A DNA stretch of 64,000 bases from Massospora cicadina (lineage: Eukaryota > Entomophthoromycota > Entomophthoromycetes > Entomophthorales > Entomophthoraceae). A model generated the notes under the pieces. That model had not been told where the DNA came from, did no database searches, and saw only the letters and a list, made by a program, of their open reading frames with translations. The stretch lies in contig JAKSZP010014540.1 in the NCBI GenBank assembly GCA_022478985.1, forward strand, positions 62,001-126,000, read 5' to 3'. Positions 1 through 11,575 of this stretch are shown piece after piece; the stretch's first letter is position 1; each line of letters starts with the position of its first letter. Made by a program: the position numbers and the translations under genes.

Positions 1-3000
1 TTGCGGGGCAGCAAATCCCTATATATTTCTCCTCTCGTAGAGTGTCAAAGAGTTCAATGCACATGGAAAAATCAACCTTGCCTACAGCGATGGGGTGATC
101 CCAGTGCGTTATCATTGTCTGAAAAAGGAACGTGGGCCCTTCCTCATCAGATATTTGAATACTAAGGGTTACCACTTAGAGCAGCTGGAGCTATATCCAT
201 TCCCTCAGGACATCAAGTAACAATTGACACTGAGCTAGAGGTGGAAGTGCCAGTGGGCTATATGGGGAGATCATTAGGCCTTATTTTTTATTGCGGCTTG
301 AGCCCCATGTGGCTCCTGGCATCATACTACCAGGCCACGGGGAAATCAAAGTATTGATAGCAAATCTTTAAAACAGTTCCATTCAAATCCGCTGGCATCA
401 GATTATAGCTTATTTACATCTGAATTTGGTAAAAGAGATTAAACAGGTTCACAAGTTCTGTTCTCTGGATGAATTTTGGTTTGCCCATCAAACTGTCTCT
501 CAGCGCAATGGTGGTTGTACTGAGGGAAAATTTATTGGGGTTATCAGAAGATCAGAAAGAGCGGGCTGAAGCGCTGTTTCAAAAGTACAAAGAGATCTTT
601 GCAGTTGATGATCATGATCTGGGGTGTGCTCGGGGGTTGTTCTTTGACTTGATACTGGGGACCATCCTCCCATCAGGTCTCAGCCAATCCATCAATCACG
701 GGAAGCTGAAGAAGTTGTCACCAAGATAATTGAAAAACTATTGGAGTAGGGAATGCTTGAACCATCCAAGAGCCCATGGGCGTCGCCTGTCCTAATTGTA
801 AAAAAGGATGGCACTACCCTTGTAGTAATTGACTACCAAAAAGCTCAATAGCATCACCAAAAAAGATTCATACCAACTACCACAGTTTGATGATGCACTA
901 GATTGCTTGGCGGAGCCCGCTACTTCTCAGTGATGGATTTAATATCTGGGTATTGGCAAATTGAGTTGCCTAGGGAGGAGCAAGAAAATGCGTGATAATC
1001 ACCTCAAAAGGGCTTTTCCAACCAACACGCATGCCGCAGGGACTATGTAATGCCCCAGCTACATTTTAACAAGAGATGGATACTGAGTGATCTGAAGCTG
1101 TTGTGCATTATTATATACCTCAATGATATTAACGTCTTCTCGCACATTTACTGAGCATCTCACCCACTTGGAAGAGGTATTTTGCTGACTGGCTGAGGCC
1201 AATATCAAAATCAAGCCTCGCAAATGCCACTTCTTCAAGGATCAGCTTGAGTATCTTGGGTTTGTGGTGGATGCAACTGAGCTAAGACCTCAACTAACCA
1301 AAGTAGAAACCATTCAGAGGATGACTAAACCCACTAATAAATGGGACATTCAGGTGTTTCTGGGAATGGTGGGTTACTACCGCCAATCCATACCCAATTT
1401 CAGTTGCATCGAAGGTTTACTGTTTGAGTTATTGAAGAAAGATGCAATGTTTGAATGGATGTAGCAACGTCAGTGCGCCTTTGATACATTTCGAACAGCG
1501 TTAGTCAGTGCACCATTGTGTTGCGCTATCCTAATTTTGATAGGGCATTTATAGTGCAAACAGATGCATCCCTTTCTGCTGTTGGGGCATTCCTGTCTCA
1601 GAAGGACGATGATAGAGAAGAGCACCCCGTGGCATAGTGTAGTCGCAGCCTGAATTGTCATGAATGCAATTACACCATAACTGAGTGAGAATTCTTGCGG
1701 TGATCTATGCATATAAACATTTTCAAGTTTACCTGCATGGAGTAAAGTTTAAATTCATGACAGATCATGAATTTTTGCGTTGGTTGCAGAATTTAAAGGA
1801 GCCTGAAGGGCAGCTAGCTCGATGGGCTCTTAAGCTGCAGGCATATGACTTTGAGATTTTACATTGACTGGGAGCCAAACACCAAAACGCTGATTGCTTA
1901 TTGAGATTGCCAACAATTGCAGTTACGGTGGACCTAAGCAATATAATGTTTGATAAAATGCTCAGCAGAAGATGCAAAGATGAACCGCCTCAAGTAATCA
2001 AGTTACTGGATGGACTCAGGACCAATATGTTCCTAAGAAATGGGGAATTTTATAGCGTATAGGGGACGTTACCATGAATATATTTAGGCCTTCTAATCGC
2101 GCAAATATTATTATGAGTGCACATTGAGCAGTTGGCTATGGTGGAGCTTGGAAAACTCTTGAATTGTTAAGACCAAGGTATTATTGGGAAAGCATGCAAT
2201 ATGAGTGCTCAAGACCCTGTCTTGCTACCACCAGTTCCAGGTGGAGAAGCCGTTCCATCTAAAGACTTCATACCAGTTGGTAAAACCTAGCTTTGCTTGG
2301 CACACCGTCTCTATCATCGTTGCGGGCCCCCTGCCAACCAGATCAAATTGGTCTAAGTATATACTGGTGGCAATTGACCACTTGACCAGGTGGGTGGAGG
2401 CGCGAGCCATTTGGGATCTGGGGGCAGTTACTGTGGGATAAGTGTAATGGAATGTATCGTACAGCAGCATGGCTGCCCACAGTTTATCCTTACTGACAAT
2501 GGAACCAACTTCACCTCCCACATTATACCCATGCTCAACGAATTAATGGCCATTCACGGGGTCCTAACAACCCCGTATTACCATGAGTCTAACGGAATGG
2601 TTGAGCGAGTTAATGGGACTCTGGTGAATATACTCCAGAAACTGGTTATGGATAGACCCTCTGACTGGAGTACCCTTCTCTTTCTACCGCGGTATTCACC
2701 TACAACATAAGCTATCATTTGGCCATGTGAAAAAGCCCCTTTCAATTGCTTTATGGGTGGCACCCTTCTCTGCCTGCGCTGCTATATTCCTGTATTGAGG
2801 ACACCTGCGTAGTGGATCCACAGCGATATTTAACCACCCTTACAAACACACTGATTAAGTTACAAACTGAAGCGTACTCGTTCAGCCTCACCAAGAAAAT
2901 CAAAACCCAGGCTGCAGACCAAGCATGGCGGAGCAGTCTAATGCAGTTCAAAGACAGGGATATGGTGTTATTCCACAATCAGCATGGGTTTGTCTGGAAG

Positions 3001-3111
3001 CACAAACTAGCTAATATTTGGATTAGGCCATTTGAGATTATAGAGAAAATGGGGGTTGATGCTTACTATCATGGATTCTGCAAGTGGCCATATTATAAAT
3101 TGGGTGCATGA
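1..3111 (+). pseudogene. T1 pol pseudogene (PR tail, RT, RNase H, IN)
   Basis: Encodes the polyprotein that would cleave, reverse-transcribe and integrate the element. The protease tail is at about 1-330 and a linker at 469-729. RT spans about 730-1270, with the catalytic YxDD box at 1116-1127 reading Y-L-N-D, so one catalytic aspartate is lost. RNase H spans about 1470-1900 and shows a T-D-A-S motif near 1560. The integrase zinc region is near 2080-2230. The integrase core shows T-D-N-G-T-N-F and G-M-V-E-R-V-N-G around 2490-2620, and the C-terminus ends at 3111. At least seven frame changes or stops interrupt it. Alternative: none credible; domain order and motifs are diagnostic of Ty3/gypsy. 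Confidence 0.85.
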
Positions 3112-3132
3112 AAAGTTCCTTTGACCATATAA

Positions 3133-3183
3133 GCAGCAATAAAAATAAAAATAAAGAATAATAAAAAATAAAAAATAAGAGAT
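3133..3183 (+). repeat. A-rich tract after T1 pol stop
   Basis: Almost pure A with scattered T and G directly follows the end of pol. A tract in the same position occurs in T4 (about 30473-30590) and, on the minus strand, in T3 (about 21480-21545) and T5 (about 39391-39460). Conservation of place across four copies suggests it belongs to the element rather than being local slippage. Function unknown; a 3' UTR role is inference. Confidence 0.6.
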
Positions 3184-3399
3184 AGATATAAATGAACAAA
3201 AAGGAAGATAATAGTACATATCATATATATATTAATGTGCAAGTGCTAGTGGAATTTTTATTGTGGGTTGTCCTTTGAGGTATTTTCTTCACTGTTTTTG
3301 TCTTCCTGTCTTTTTGGCTTCCTGTGATGTTATTTTTGCTTTGATCAATGGGACCTGTGTTTCTTCCGCTGCTTTGGAAGCACCATAGTTTATATGGAC

Positions 3400-4500
3400 T
3401 CAACTGGGGTTTGGGGTGGAGGCAAAGGCTGCCAAGGTGATAGTGAAGGGGCTGATGTCCGCCCTTGGGCCATTATGCTAGGTAGAAGTGGAGAAAACAA
3501 TGTGATAGAACTAGGAGAGGAGGATGGACTGGGATTCCATGGTAACAGATGAGGTGGAGAGAGTTCAGCTGGTTGATTGAGTTGGAACTGTTCCTGTCCC
3601 AAGAGGAGAAGCACTTGTAACCACATGTGTTGATGCTCCCAGGAAATCAAAGAGTACACCAACAAAGGGGGCCAAAGTCATAAGGGGTGGCGAGTGAGCA
3701 GGTGTGTGCTGGCTCAAGGAGAAAAGGCTGCGCCCGCGGCCAGGCAATCCACAAGGAAGTCCTCCATGCTCAGATATGCTAGCAGAAGAGGAGCAGTTGT
3801 GGTGAATGCTGCGCGGTGGGCCCATTCAAGAGCTGTCCAGTGCTGCTCTATTTCTGAACCTAAAGCAGTGGTGGGATGCAAAATTAAGTTACCTACAAGC
3901 GCCATGATGGGAAGGTACTATGATAGATTGTCAGCGCTGAGGGCGGTGAATGCCGCGGTGACCCCAGAACAAAGGTGAGTTAATCAGTTGTTGCAGAAGT
4001 TTACCCTTAAGGATCAAAAGTGAGCAGGAGAGCTGGAAAATGACCCTGAGCAGCAGTCAATTACCCACTTCACAAAGCACAGCATCCGCTGTATGGACAG
4101 AGGCACTGGATGGGGTTCTACAGGAGTCAGAAGAACTAGGTGACTAAAGCCACTCGCCAAAAGTTAGGCCATTTCATTCTGAGAAGGCCCTCAACTCTGC
4201 TCCCCTCCCCACTGGAGCTGGGCCACAATGTCCCCAAAGGGGGCGCGCCAGGAGGCCAAGTGACCAACAAACTCAGAAAAATCTCTTCCTGGGTTAGTAC
4301 AGTTGTGAGGTCCACGTCAGCCTCATCTTTGTCAGTTGGGGGAAGCAGGAACCAGGGAAGCAGAATATGGCCTGGGTTGGATAATTCTGGCCCTAACCAC
4401 AACCTGTAGAAGAAGGTGTACTCACAAACTCGCAGATGTTGGCGTGGAACAGCTCTCATAGTGATTACAGGAAAAAGGAGGAATACAGCTTATCATCCAG
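3400..4500 (+). other. T1 region between pol and 3' LTR, possible extra ORF
   Basis: About 1.4 kb separates the pol stop from the 3' LTR, far longer than a usual 3' UTR. The plus strand holds open stretches at 3694-3978 (94 codons, rich in Arg, Ala and Ser) and 4140-4409, separated by stops. T3 has a similarly long post-pol region at 20195-21430. No domain was recognised. It could be a decayed third ORF, a captured host fragment or plain untranslated sequence. Confidence 0.35.
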
Positions 4501-4513
4501 TCAAAGGGGGGTA

Positions 4514-5133
4514 TGTTGAAAATTTATATGACTGGATGACAAGCCACTATTAAGACCACGAGGATCAGTAGAGGAATTCCGCTGAAGGATCAATGAGCAG
4601 AATCCTCCAAGGATGATTTAGAGCTATAAGTGATTGGTCAATTTAGGATAAGGCGATAATGGGTCATAACATGTCTTATCAAGTTGCCTTCAAAATAGGG
4701 AGATGAGGTGATGTCGACATTTGATGAAAGGGTTTTAAATTGCCTCAAATCAAGGTGATAGATAATTAAAGAATAATATGCCAAAACCAATGAAAAGATG
4801 GCAACTTGAATAAACTAAGCGGAAGATTTGGTACTGGCAGAGGCCGCTGGGATATCAGTGAAACAAGAGGACTGGAGGTCTTGTCTTGTCTTGGAGTAAG
4901 TGAAAAAAGAAGATAGAGGAAGAGCGCAGACAAAGGAAGGATCCGCTGAAAATATATTCTTTTAATAAAAGAAGTGATTGGGAAATTGCTCCCATGTTTA
5001 TTAATAAAGTTAATTGGTTAAAAGTGTATCAAGGAACAAGCGATCATCATATCAACTGTTCTAATTGTTCAATGGGGAAACCCTGTATAAAAAACCCTTT
5101 AGCGGGTACTTACCAAATTACTGAGATTTGACA
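4514..5133 (+). repeat. T1 3' LTR (620 bp)
   Basis: It begins TGTTGAAAATTT directly after a purine-rich tract (AAAGGGGGG, 4504-4510) and ends TTTGACA. It matches the T6 5' LTR (53261-53858) over the start (ATGACTRGATGAYAAGCC) and over the central phrase AAGGATCCGCTGAAAATAT. The reverse complement of a diverged copy is seen at 7758-8287. TG...CA ends and the polypurine tract define the borders. Confidence 0.8.
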
Positions 5134-5679
5134 GATTAGATGGTTAAATCCCTCACTATAAATTTTCTAGAATTCACTTATAATAAAAACAGTTTAAAGT
5201 TTATACAAGTTTTACAGTATATAGTAGATATACCAGTGTAGTAAACTCAATCAGTATCCATTTGTTCTATTCTTTCTCAGTATATTATTGCTGTGTGTGA
5301 TAATTGGGAGACTCTTTAAGGAAAAGTGTAAGGATCTGAGCAGAGATCCAGAGAAGAAAGGGAAACAAATTGGGGAGTGCTGCTAACTATGTGTTGAACT
5401 GGAGAAACTGTCAATGGGAATCTCAGAGAAGATTGGGTTGGATGGTACAAGGGAACTAATTCCTATTTCATGACATCAAAAGTATTTTGAGTGGAAATAC
5501 TGGCTGAGTGTTGGGTCAAGATTTAAGAATTCCATTCAACTATGAATAATATTCATCATACTATTATCAACCAGTTATATCAACAACTATACAACGCAGA
5601 TGAATTGCACAAAATCTGAACCTGTGCAAGTAATAAGTTATAGGGCTTTTTGATGATAATAATCAATCCTTATAAATTT
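5134..5679. other. AT-rich unassigned DNA
   Basis: No open reading frame of note, no RNA gene and no clear repeat border were found between the T1 LTR and the SINE target duplication. Confidence 0.5.
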
Positions 5680-5697
5680 TTACATTACCGCTCTATT

Positions 5698-5983
5698 TTT
5701 TATTTAACTGAGGCAAGCTGACCAGGGGACAGACATTACTGAAAGAAAGAAACAACATGAAACCTGAACAGGGTCAACTCCATCAAAGAAAGTTTTTCCA
5801 CCTCCGGATTAGGACTCAAATTTTTCTGGTTATGTCATGGGTAAGGTTTTCTTGTTATTAGACCTACTAACCGCCAATAGCTTCCTTTGGCTGGCACCCC
5901 AATCAATGTGCGAAGGGCGGGAATCGAACCTGCAACCTTCAGGTTGGTAGCCATATGACCTTACTGACTCGCCTTCCACCCCC
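5698..5983 (-). mobile_element. tRNA-derived SINE with 18-bp target duplication
   Basis: Read on the minus strand, the head is tRNA-like: an A-box-like D-arm region and a perfect B box GGTTCGATTCC at about 5921-5931, followed by a tRNA-unrelated body ending in an A-rich tail (AGTTAAATAAA). The flanks are TTACATTACCGCTCTATT (5680-5697) and TTACATTACCCCTCTATT (5984-6001), 17 of 18 identical, typical of target-primed reverse transcription by a LINE partner. As a tRNA gene it fails: the anticodon arm does not fold into a 5-bp stem with a 7-nt loop and the acceptor has a bulge. RNA polymerase III would transcribe it from the internal boxes. Confidence 0.85.
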
Positions 5984-6237
5984 TTACATTACCCCTCTAT
6001 TGAATTTATTAAAAACTGAAAAACTCAACATTTTATTATTGTTAGAGTTGTTATGTTTTTATCTAAAGTGGTCAAAAATTTATGGAAGTATTTATTCTAG
6101 TGGTAGAGAGTGTTACTTATCCTGCCATAAAATTGTTAAAATTCAGTGATCAAAAGCACCTGTGAGCTTCTTAAATTCCTGGATTCCAACACCTGGCTTT
6201 GTGCTTTAGGTTTGTGGAGCAGACAAGAAGGTTCAGA

Positions 6238-7633
6238 CTAGTTAATAGGAAAATCCCATTGTGGTAAATAATAGGGTCGTGATCCAGTTGCAAATCTGCA
6301 GTAGTTGCCTAGGAAGAGGTTGGATCGCTGGGAGGGACTGCCATGACAACTGGGGTACTCACTGGCCAAACTGAAGTTTTCCTCCCCAGAATTGCCGCTT
6401 GCCGCGCCCCTACTTCCTTTGCCAATCAGTGCAGTGAAAAGTTCATCTATAGTCTGCTCCACTTTGACTGAATTTCAGTGACCCACCTTTCTCTCACCCC
6501 CTGCTGAGGCTCCTCAATTTCATTCTATAATTTGTGGTGGAATTCTCATGTTCTGCCATCCAGTGTTGCAAGCTTGCCAGCTTGCTTCATCCGCTTGATT
6601 GATTAAAGCAGCTCGTTCCTGCACCAGCTCCTCATTAGACCATCAAAGGCTTTCCAAGTGCAGTTGCATATTGGCGTTCTACACCATCTCAACAAATGGA
6701 AGGGTAATGGCTTGGCCTCAAACAGCTTGGCTGGAAAACTCCAGCTGTTTGATCTGGCCTGGCAATTGCCCATATTCTGAAGTTGCCAAGAAAGAGCTGG
6801 TCAAATGGTTGGCAGCCTGCTGATTACTTCACTCATCTTGAAGTTGACTAAATTTGATTGCCAATGCATCAGCATGATCAGTCACCTGCCACTCTAACAT
6901 GGTAACCCAATCCCTTGTCTGATCTACTGATGTTTCAGTGCCTTCTACCCTTTCAGACATGTCCACCATAGAGCGCTCAGTGTTACTACCCAATTTTTCA
7001 CAACTTCATATCCATTCACCTGAAAGGCCACACAAGTCTACAAATTCTCCTATTACTCAGGGCAACTCATTAACAAGCATGGACTAATTGGTCCATGCAG
7101 TTGTGGACATCCATTACATGATTGTCTACTTGCACTAGCGCACTCTGTATTTCTGATAAAGAGTGGTCAAGGCATTTGAGCAAGAGGCGAGTGTCATTCT
7201 GTTGCACTTGGGCAAAATGCATGACATCACCAATTTCAATATTATGCTGGGCCAATTCATATAGAAGTTGGTGGATCAAAGGCTGAACATGAGTAACCAG
7301 GTATTCCTTAACCCTGTGGGAGCCAATCCAGAAAGACAAACCCATAGTGGTAACATCAAGGTAAGACATATAAATTTTTTAACTTGCTTCTTGATCATGT
7401 TGATTATAAAACAGGCTCATGGAATCTTCGCCCAAATCTTCTTTTTAGAGGCGGCAACCCTGCAAGAGCAATTCCATTGTATCCTGCAGTTGCTGAAGCG
7501 TTACATTTGTGGATCTGACCTGTTGATCTGACTCTAATGTGGAACAAGTGGCTAACTGTAAGTCCATTCTGGTTTCCTTGTCTTCTGGTTCCGTTACCAT
7601 AGATAGCACCAGTTCCTTGTTGGATGTCACCAT
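6238..7633 (-). pseudogene. T2 gag-like coiled-coil pseudogene
   Basis: Minus-strand open stretches at 7633-7445, 7369-7070 and 6462-6238, with further coding-like sequence between them interrupted by single stops. The 7369-7070 segment is rich in Leu, Gln and His with heptad-like spacing, suggesting a coiled coil. It begins about 120 bp downstream of the primer site, where Gag should start. No zinc knuckle was found. It is called gag from position and character rather than from a recognised domain. Confidence 0.5.
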
Positions 7634-7740
7634 TAGCTCACCAGAGTATTGGTTGTGGAACCCTATTAAATTTTGACATAATTAGTGGGGGCTCATCATG
7701 ATGCCCTAGTTACTGTTATACTACAGTTGACCAGTGGCCT

Positions 7741-7756
7741 CCTGTAGTGAGCATCA
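7741..7756 (-). promoter_or_regulatory. T2 primer binding site
   Basis: The minus strand reads TGATGCTCACTACAGG just inside the LTR. It is nearly the T6 site TGGTGCTCACTGCAGG (53860-53875) with one transition in the leading TGG. It would pair with the 3' end of a tRNA ending ...GAGCACCA. Confidence 0.65.
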
Positions 7757-7757
7757 C

Positions 7758-8287
7758 TGTTGACTTTTGGTGGTATTGATTAAATCCGCTAGGCTGGTTG
7801 CAGAGGTTTAGCACCACTGAGCAATGAATGGATGATATGAAGATTGCCATCCCTTGGTAATTGACAATAAAGTATAAATAAGAAGCTATTGCCCTGACAG
7901 ATACCAGTTATTTAATATATAAAAGAATGGACTACTTCTGCTAACCCTTTCCTTTCCTCTTCTCTTCCAAAGACTTCCCTCCTTTCATTCTCTCATTCAG
8001 CTCTTAATCTTCGATATTCTCAGTTGATTTTAACCTATCAGCTTGGTAACTATCTATTAACTATAATTTTAGGGGTTTTTTCCATTATTGAGACTTTGGC
8101 ATAATTACATCTATTTGCCAAACTATTACTGCTGTCAGGGTTCTCCCTTTACAAGATGTAAGCCTTTTCTAGGGGAGAAGATCAGAAGATATGAGCATGT
8201 GGGACATAGCCTTCAAACTATTCAGATATTTCAATAAGTCCCAAAGTAAGGCTCAATCCCACATCATCAGGTCATATTTCAAATTCA
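7758..8287 (-). repeat. T2 5' LTR (about 530 bp)
   Basis: The left border TGTTGAC abuts the primer site. The phrase GATATGAAGATTGCCATCC matches the reverse complement of the T6 LTR end region. The right border is placed where CATCATCAGGTCATATTTC matches the reverse complement of the T1 LTR start. Right border uncertain by about 10 bp. Confidence 0.6.
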
Positions 8288-10236
8288 GGGAATTAATTGA
8301 ATTTCTCCAAATTTGATCTAAAATCATTTGATTATGCTCATGAATCTTTTATCTAGTTATGAGGCCACATTCACCCAACTCCACAATCTGTGGACTAAAG
8401 CTCCTAATACCTATATCAGCTGTTCATTCTGGAAGCCAATAAGTTGGACATTTACACCTGGACTATTGGAAGAGCTCCTACCTAAGGTTCATGCTAATTT
8501 AATCTATACTATGAAGCTATCACCAGGAGATCAAGAAGCTCAGCTGACCTTCCAGGTGGGATGAGATAAAGGACAGGCCACATGGAAATCAAGAATGACT
8601 GATGAATTACTCTTCACTATTCCCAATAAATCATGATTCCCCTTATAATTTCAGTATTACTATAAATAGTAATGTCTTATTTTTAATAAAGTACTTTTTC
8701 AGCAAACTATATTAGTTATCTTATATTATTTAAGTTCTTATTTTATTCTAATGAACAAATTCTCATCTAACCTTGCATCTAAAGTAGCCCCTGTCCTCTC
8801 AGCTGACCATAGCCTCCTGCAGTCAGCTACCATATTATGTTTTCCAGCGTTAGCACCAGTGAGAACATCTAGCAGAAACCTGATAACTGCCTCTATTGAA
8901 TTGCTTCAAGTTGACATAAATTACTACTCAATCTTGAGGCTCATGTTGACACTTGAATTATGATCCACTGATCATATGGTTTAATGGTCAGTTATACCAA
9001 TTTCTTGACAGCCAGTCTTCTCATATTTAACACATCAATCTGGACAGCTGTGCCTGTGGCATTCTGTCTTGAGTTTTGGATGGTAAATCACCCAGAGTTC
9101 CAGGTCAGTTTTATCAATATTAGCATGCTCCATGACATTCACCACGTTTGTCACTTAAAATGCCACAATTACTTTAAAAGGACTCAATATGAGAGTGCAG
9201 AAAGTGGATCTTCACTGACATATTACAACCTAACTTATAGTATAACCTCAGAAGTTTGCAAATAGCTAATTTGTATTTCAGCTCTTCTTTTTTCCAAAAA
9301 TTGTGAACAGCAGTTTTGAAGGCATCTCAGGCTGGATTCTTTTTCCTTCAATGGTTCTATTAAATATTTTATCACTAAACAGTTATTAAATTTTCAGGTC
9401 AGCAAAGACCCCCTCTTTGATTTTAGCATCACTGATAAATTTAAATCCTTGCATTTAGGTAATTAAAATGGTCCTTCTGAGTACTAAAAAAATGGTCCTT
9501 CTTGATTTATACCTTTCACTAAATTCTTCATGAGTCCTAGTTTTATGTGCAAAGATGATACATAACAAATAACAATATGGGTAAAGTAAATGTAGGGTAA
9601 GCATATGTCTCTTGTACTCATGAAAATAAAGCTTTGTGCTTGTTATGTAAATTTCAAATTTACCTTTGAAAACTGAATTTTCTAAGAGCTCTATATATAG
9701 CAATTCATGGAGTAATAAGATCAGATAGTGTATCCTAAGCACAACAAAAATTTTTATGTTAACTAAAAGGCTTTTCTAGGAACAAAATATAGTTTACTCA
9801 GTGTTACCAACCTGTATTTATAAAAAATTAAAAATTATTAAATCCTATATTTTTCCTATATCATAAAAATTCATAAGAATAAAATCTGGATTTCAAGAGA
9901 ATGAGAGCATAATAAATATTTTAAATATGTTGTTCAATATTTCATGCTAAAATGAATAGGAATTAAAATGTTTGACTTAGAAAGATTTTGAATGTAGACC
10001 AATGTAATAAGTTAATGTATAGAAATATCTGTTTGTATAGGCTACAAGATCTAAATAGATATAGGAAGACTATATCAATGATAGTAAGTAACCAAGAGGG
10101 CAGTAAATTGTAAATATTGGTTCAACAGATTACATTTTTAATAATTTATATCAAAGTAAAAATATATCTAGATTTATAAATTGTTTATATGTTTCATAAA
10201 TGGATTAATCTGTAGCAAATCATGGGAAGGCTGCTA
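8288..10236. other. AT-rich unassigned DNA
   Basis: No gene is supported. Two plus-strand open stretches (8328-8564 and 8984-9265) have no recognisable domain. The only structured item seen is the micro-insertion at 9465-9502. An undetected degenerate element is possible. Confidence 0.45.
9465..9502 (+). repeat. Micro-insertion with 14-bp direct repeats
   Basis: AAAATGGTCCTTCT occurs at 9465-9478 and again at 9489-9502, flanking a 10-nt insert GAGTACTAAA. The insert ends in AGTACTAAA, the same tail as the micro-insertions at 12394-12452 and 28613-28666. Direct repeats of 14-19 bp around an A-ended insert resemble extremely 5'-truncated LINE/SINE insertion. Confidence 0.55.
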
Positions 10237-10514
10237 TCTATATATATATATAAATGAATGTCTGTCTGTCTGTGTGTATATATGTCCCAAATGCATTCCT
10301 ATACCATTCATCCAATTGTGATAAAACTTTGGTGAGTTGTTGTGTGCATGCCTGAGAAGGTTTATAAATTTTAAAAAATATTATTTTAATAGTAAAATAA
10401 AAAGTTTTATATGTAACAAGTGAAAATCCTATATATACTTTGATAGTATTTGCTATATTGTTACAGCTGTCGGACATTCACCTTCTCAACTTAGGAGAAA
10501 GAATGTTGGAGGTA

Positions 10515-10676
10515 TGAGTGCTCCTGAATCTACTACCATGATTGGCCCATCTCCTGCCCAACCTTCAAATAATATTGTGGTAATCAATGATATGAGTACC
10601 AATGGTGAAAAGACCTTGGTGGATTCTCGGTGGAATCCTGACTATCGGAGAAATAAGAATTATAACCGAAATTAGC
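10515..10676 (+). other. Short ORF inside the Helitron, possible captured fragment
   Basis: ATG at 10515 opens a 53-codon frame ending TAG at about 10676, rich in Asn, Ser and Pro, with no domain recognised. Helitrons often carry pieces of host genes, so capture is possible but unproven. It lies just upstream of a two-copy tandem repeat. Confidence 0.25.
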
Positions 10677-10751
10677 TTAAAAAGGTAACAACTAATAATA
10701 GGATTACTCCGATGTCTCGGCCGAATTTGAGGAGTTCAATATCGCACGGAT

Positions 10752-10900
10752 CTGAACCTCCATGAGGTGAGAAGATTTTACCATCAATGATTGGGTGTGA
10801 ATTAACCAATCATTACCACCCGAATCTGACCACTGCTGAGGTGAAAAGATTTCACTCGCTGGTGATTGGATACAATTCATCAAATTGTTACCACATGGGT
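10752..10900 (+). repeat. Two-copy imperfect tandem repeat, 74-bp unit
   Basis: Copies start at 10752 and 10826. Both run CTGA(A)CC..., TGAGGTGA(G/A)AAGATTT, TGATTGG and end in a TTACCAC block. Within the Helitron. No function apparent. Confidence 0.6.
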
Positions 10901-11330
10901 CAGTTTTGCCTCAAAAATTTTATCTTCAAACTGATAGGCTGAAAACCTATATTTTCTAATTTAGATAACTGAGCCTTACATTCTTTTGCCTCGAATATCG
11001 ATGGTCTTGAAATCCAAACTAGTTTAAATAGGAAAAACTAGTATCGAGAAAAAGGACCTTTCTTGGGTTTGCCCTGCTAAAACAATAAAAACCATAAAAA
11101 ACTATAACAAAGCACTATTTATTACTTTTATAAAAAGTAAATATTTTACTTTAATAATAAATTATTTGTGGCATCCATTGGCAGATCCCACAACAGCTGA
11201 GCAGTTTGATATTCAGCTAATTTGATATTTTAAATGGTTTTGTTAAGTGGTTAGTGGTCATTTTTTATACAATTTTCTTAAACTCATTGTCAATTCTGTC
11301 TGTCTGTAATCAAATCTTATAAGCTCTATT

Positions 11331-11575
11331 TCAGACACACATATATATATATATAAAAAGCAAATGTGTGTGCGTTTGTGTGTGTGCGATGCCCAGCCAA
11401 AACTAGAGCATGTAGAGCTCTGAAAATTTGGCTATAGGTGGACGGGAGGGGGTCCGTGTGCACCTCGAAGCCCGATTTTTAATTTTCATAGTAAAATAAA
11501 AAGTTTTATATGTAACAAGTTAAAATTTTATATGTTTTTAATGGAAATCGGTATATTGTTACGGCCGAGAAGTTT
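11331..11575 (+). mobile_element. Second Helitron-type 5' terminus
   Basis: An AT dinucleotide run followed by AAAAAGCAAATGTGTGTGCG, then a block ending CTGAAAATTTGGC, is another Helitron 5' signature. Downstream, AGTAAAATAAAAAGTTTTAT and GTAACAAGT repeat the sequence found after the first 5' end (10391-10475 compared with about 11491-11570). Only one 3' end (13005) was found. Either a related Helitron nested inside the first and shares or lost its 3' end, or one element has two usable 5' ends. Confidence 0.65.

Larger units (their letters stand above)
1..5133 (+). mobile_element. T1: Ty3/gypsy LTR retrotransposon, left part outside window
   Basis: The segment reads protease remnant, reverse transcriptase, RNase H, integrase, a long 3' region and a 3' LTR in one orientation. 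It aligns by eye along its length with T6 (53261-57735): shared phrases run through the protease tail, the RT and the RNase H. The 5' LTR and gag lie left of position 1. The bases after the LTR are GATTA, so a GATTA copy would be expected left of the missing 5' LTR. No chromodomain was found after the integrase. Reading frames are broken many times, so this copy is dead. Confidence 0.85.
6238..8287 (-). mobile_element. T2: 5' part of a degenerate T-type LTR retrotransposon
   Basis: On the minus strand the order is 5' LTR (7758-8287), primer site (7741-7756) and gag-like coding remnants (6238-7633). The LTR and primer site resemble those of T1 and T6. No pol was seen further left, so the element is truncated or deleted before about 6230. 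Confidence 0.65.

Noticed and set aside
3390..3825. Pro/Ser-rich minus-strand ORFs
   Set aside because: They lie antisense to the T1 3' region, have low-complexity composition and no domain; treated as chance frames.
5900..5983. tRNA gene on the minus strand
   Set aside because: The B box is perfect but the anticodon arm and acceptor do not fold properly, and the sequence is the head of a SINE bounded by target repeats.
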